Shown piece by piece: positions 52,191 through 52,883 of a stretch of 52,883 nt of DNA. The DNA is taken from contig JALWTK010000117.1 of assembly GCA_027082875.1 (NCBI GenBank), positions 1 through 52,883 on the forward strand, in the 5' to 3' direction. Within the stretch, counting starts at the first letter, position 1; the number at the start of each line of letters is the position of its first letter. The DNA is from Sulfurimonas sp. (GTDB lineage: Bacteria; Campylobacterota; Campylobacteria; Campylobacterales; Sulfurimonadaceae). Made by a program: the position numbers and the translations under genes. The notes below the pieces were generated by a model, which did no database searches, had not been told where the DNA came from, and saw only the letters and a program-made list of their open reading frames with translations.

Positions 52191-52883
52191 GTTTTGCTAA
52201 AAATTTAGTAAATGGTACAAACTTTGACCATACGAGTTTAAATGCTTTACAAAAGGTAACACTTCGTGCTGTTGTTATGGCATTTTTATTTTATGGTTTA
52301 GTGGCGATTGAGGGAATGATTATGAGAATGGTAGAAGTAGGACATGTTCCTGGTAATCCACTTCCTGATCAGTTTTTTCATCCTGAACACTTTTTCTCTA
52401 TTATGACTGTGCATCCAATTGTTGGTATTTTTGGTTCAACCTATCAGCTTGTTTTTGGTGCTTTTACATTCTTGGTACCGTATCTTACAAAGAAACCACT
52501 CTTTAGTGTGAAAATTGCTAATGCAAGTTGGTTACTTATTACTATAGGTACTGCTCTTGCTTGGATAGCTGCGTTTGTGTGGAGTTATGCACCGCTTTAT
52601 ACTCTATACTGGCCACTTCCTGCTGATACACATCAGTTTCATGTACTTGGTGGTATCGTATTTATTACTGGTGTGGCACTTATTATGGTGGGTACACTTC
52701 TATTTATCTACAACATCTATGCAACTATTTTTGCTCGAGTAGGTGTACATAAAAATAAAACAACAAAAGAACTACTTATTTCCGGTTTTGGTATTGATGG
52801 ATTTTTAAATCTTATCAATAAGCTTCGTGGAAAGCAGCCTTACTCAAAAGAGCCTGCACTTGCTCTTCCTGTTGTTGCGATTT
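52187..52883 (+). CDS. Subunit I-like haem-copper oxidoreductase, 3' end outside window
   Basis: The first ~232 residues are visible. After an N-terminal helix, the segment FSIMTVHPIVGIFGSTYQLVF holds the His expected to bind low-spin haem. Further helices include WLLITIGTALAWIAAFVW, a conserved WSYAPLYTLYWPLP, and FHVLGGIVFITGVALIMVGT. This is the haem-copper oxidase/NO reductase fold but distinct from NorB in this window. With a CuA-less subunit II and an FNR-type promoter opposite norCB, a second, non-canonical NO reductase is likely. The active-site residues lie beyond the window. Confidence 0.78.
   Translation, partial: MSFAKNLVNGTNFDHTSLNALQKVTLRAVVMAFLFYGLVAIEGMIMRMVEVGHVPGNPLPDQFFHPEHFFSIMTVHPIVGIFGSTYQLVFGAFTFLVPYLTKKPLFSVKIANASWLLITIGTALAWIAAFVWSYAPLYTLYWPLPADTHQFHVLGGIVFITGVALIMVGTLLFIYNIYATIFARVGVHKNKTTKELLISGFGIDGFLNLINKLRGKQPYSKEPALALPVVAI

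Overview
The window looks like a chromosomal segment of a denitrifying campylobacterotal (epsilonproteobacterial) bacterium, most like Sulfurimonas. The evidence is low-GC, AT-rich intergenic DNA, the order napA-G-H-B-F-L-(PAS)-D with NapGH in place of NapC, a cytochrome cd1 (nirS) and norCB block, and CsgG/LPP20-type lipoproteins. No species can be named from sequence alone.

Layout. (1) 1-4537 (+): the 3' part of a very large repetitive surface protein with a calcium-binding-type Asp-rich block, a small lipoprotein and an SH3/outer-membrane protein. (2) 4538-7597 (-): groES-groEL followed by a patatin-like phospholipase and a small membrane protein. (3) 7677-10586: a small accessory region next to a tRNA cluster (Lys, Glu, Met, Asn, all minus strand). 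It holds an AbiEii-type nucleotidyltransferase with a small HTH partner, a DinJ/YafQ-type toxin-antitoxin pair, and two 5'-truncated gene remnants abutting head to head near 9057. (4) 10814-14529 (+): CsgG-like and LPP20-like lipoproteins, a MoxR ATPase and uracil-DNA glycosylase. (5) 14504-21577 (-): an apparent five-gene operon of a PP2C phosphatase/Ser-Thr kinase fusion, a HExxH protein, a cytoplasmic trypsin-like protease with zinc ribbon, an M3 oligopeptidase and a secreted endonuclease/phosphatase-fold protein. (6) 21724-23004: a porin.

(7) 23100-34925 (mostly -): nitrate respiration, with the nap operon, a soluble tandem-Cache protein and the NarK transporter. (8) 35057-39983 (+): a di-haem cytochrome c peroxidase, a siroheme-synthase N-domain protein, and several membrane or repeat proteins of unknown role. 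(9) 40070-48617 (-): nitrite reductase NirS and haem d1 synthesis (nirC, J, F, E, fused nirD-L, plus passengers). (10) 48683-51303 (-): norCB with small membrane proteins. (11) 51576-end (+): a two-gene haem-copper-superfamily oxidoreductase whose cupredoxin subunit has lost its CuA ligands.

Together nap, nir and nor convert nitrate to nitrite, nitric oxide and nitrous oxide. No nosZ is present in the window. Six near-perfect TTGAT-N4-ATCAA (FNR/CRP-family) boxes sit upstream of these transcription units. Each is placed about 41.5 bp before the start predicted from a downstream -10 hexamer, which implies one shared class II activator. The most novel-looking items are the kinase/zincin/trypsin operon, the soluble tandem-Cache protein between narK and nap, the CuA-less oxidoreductase divergent from norCB, the twin dyads upstream of narK, and two small membrane ORFs inside the respiratory operons.
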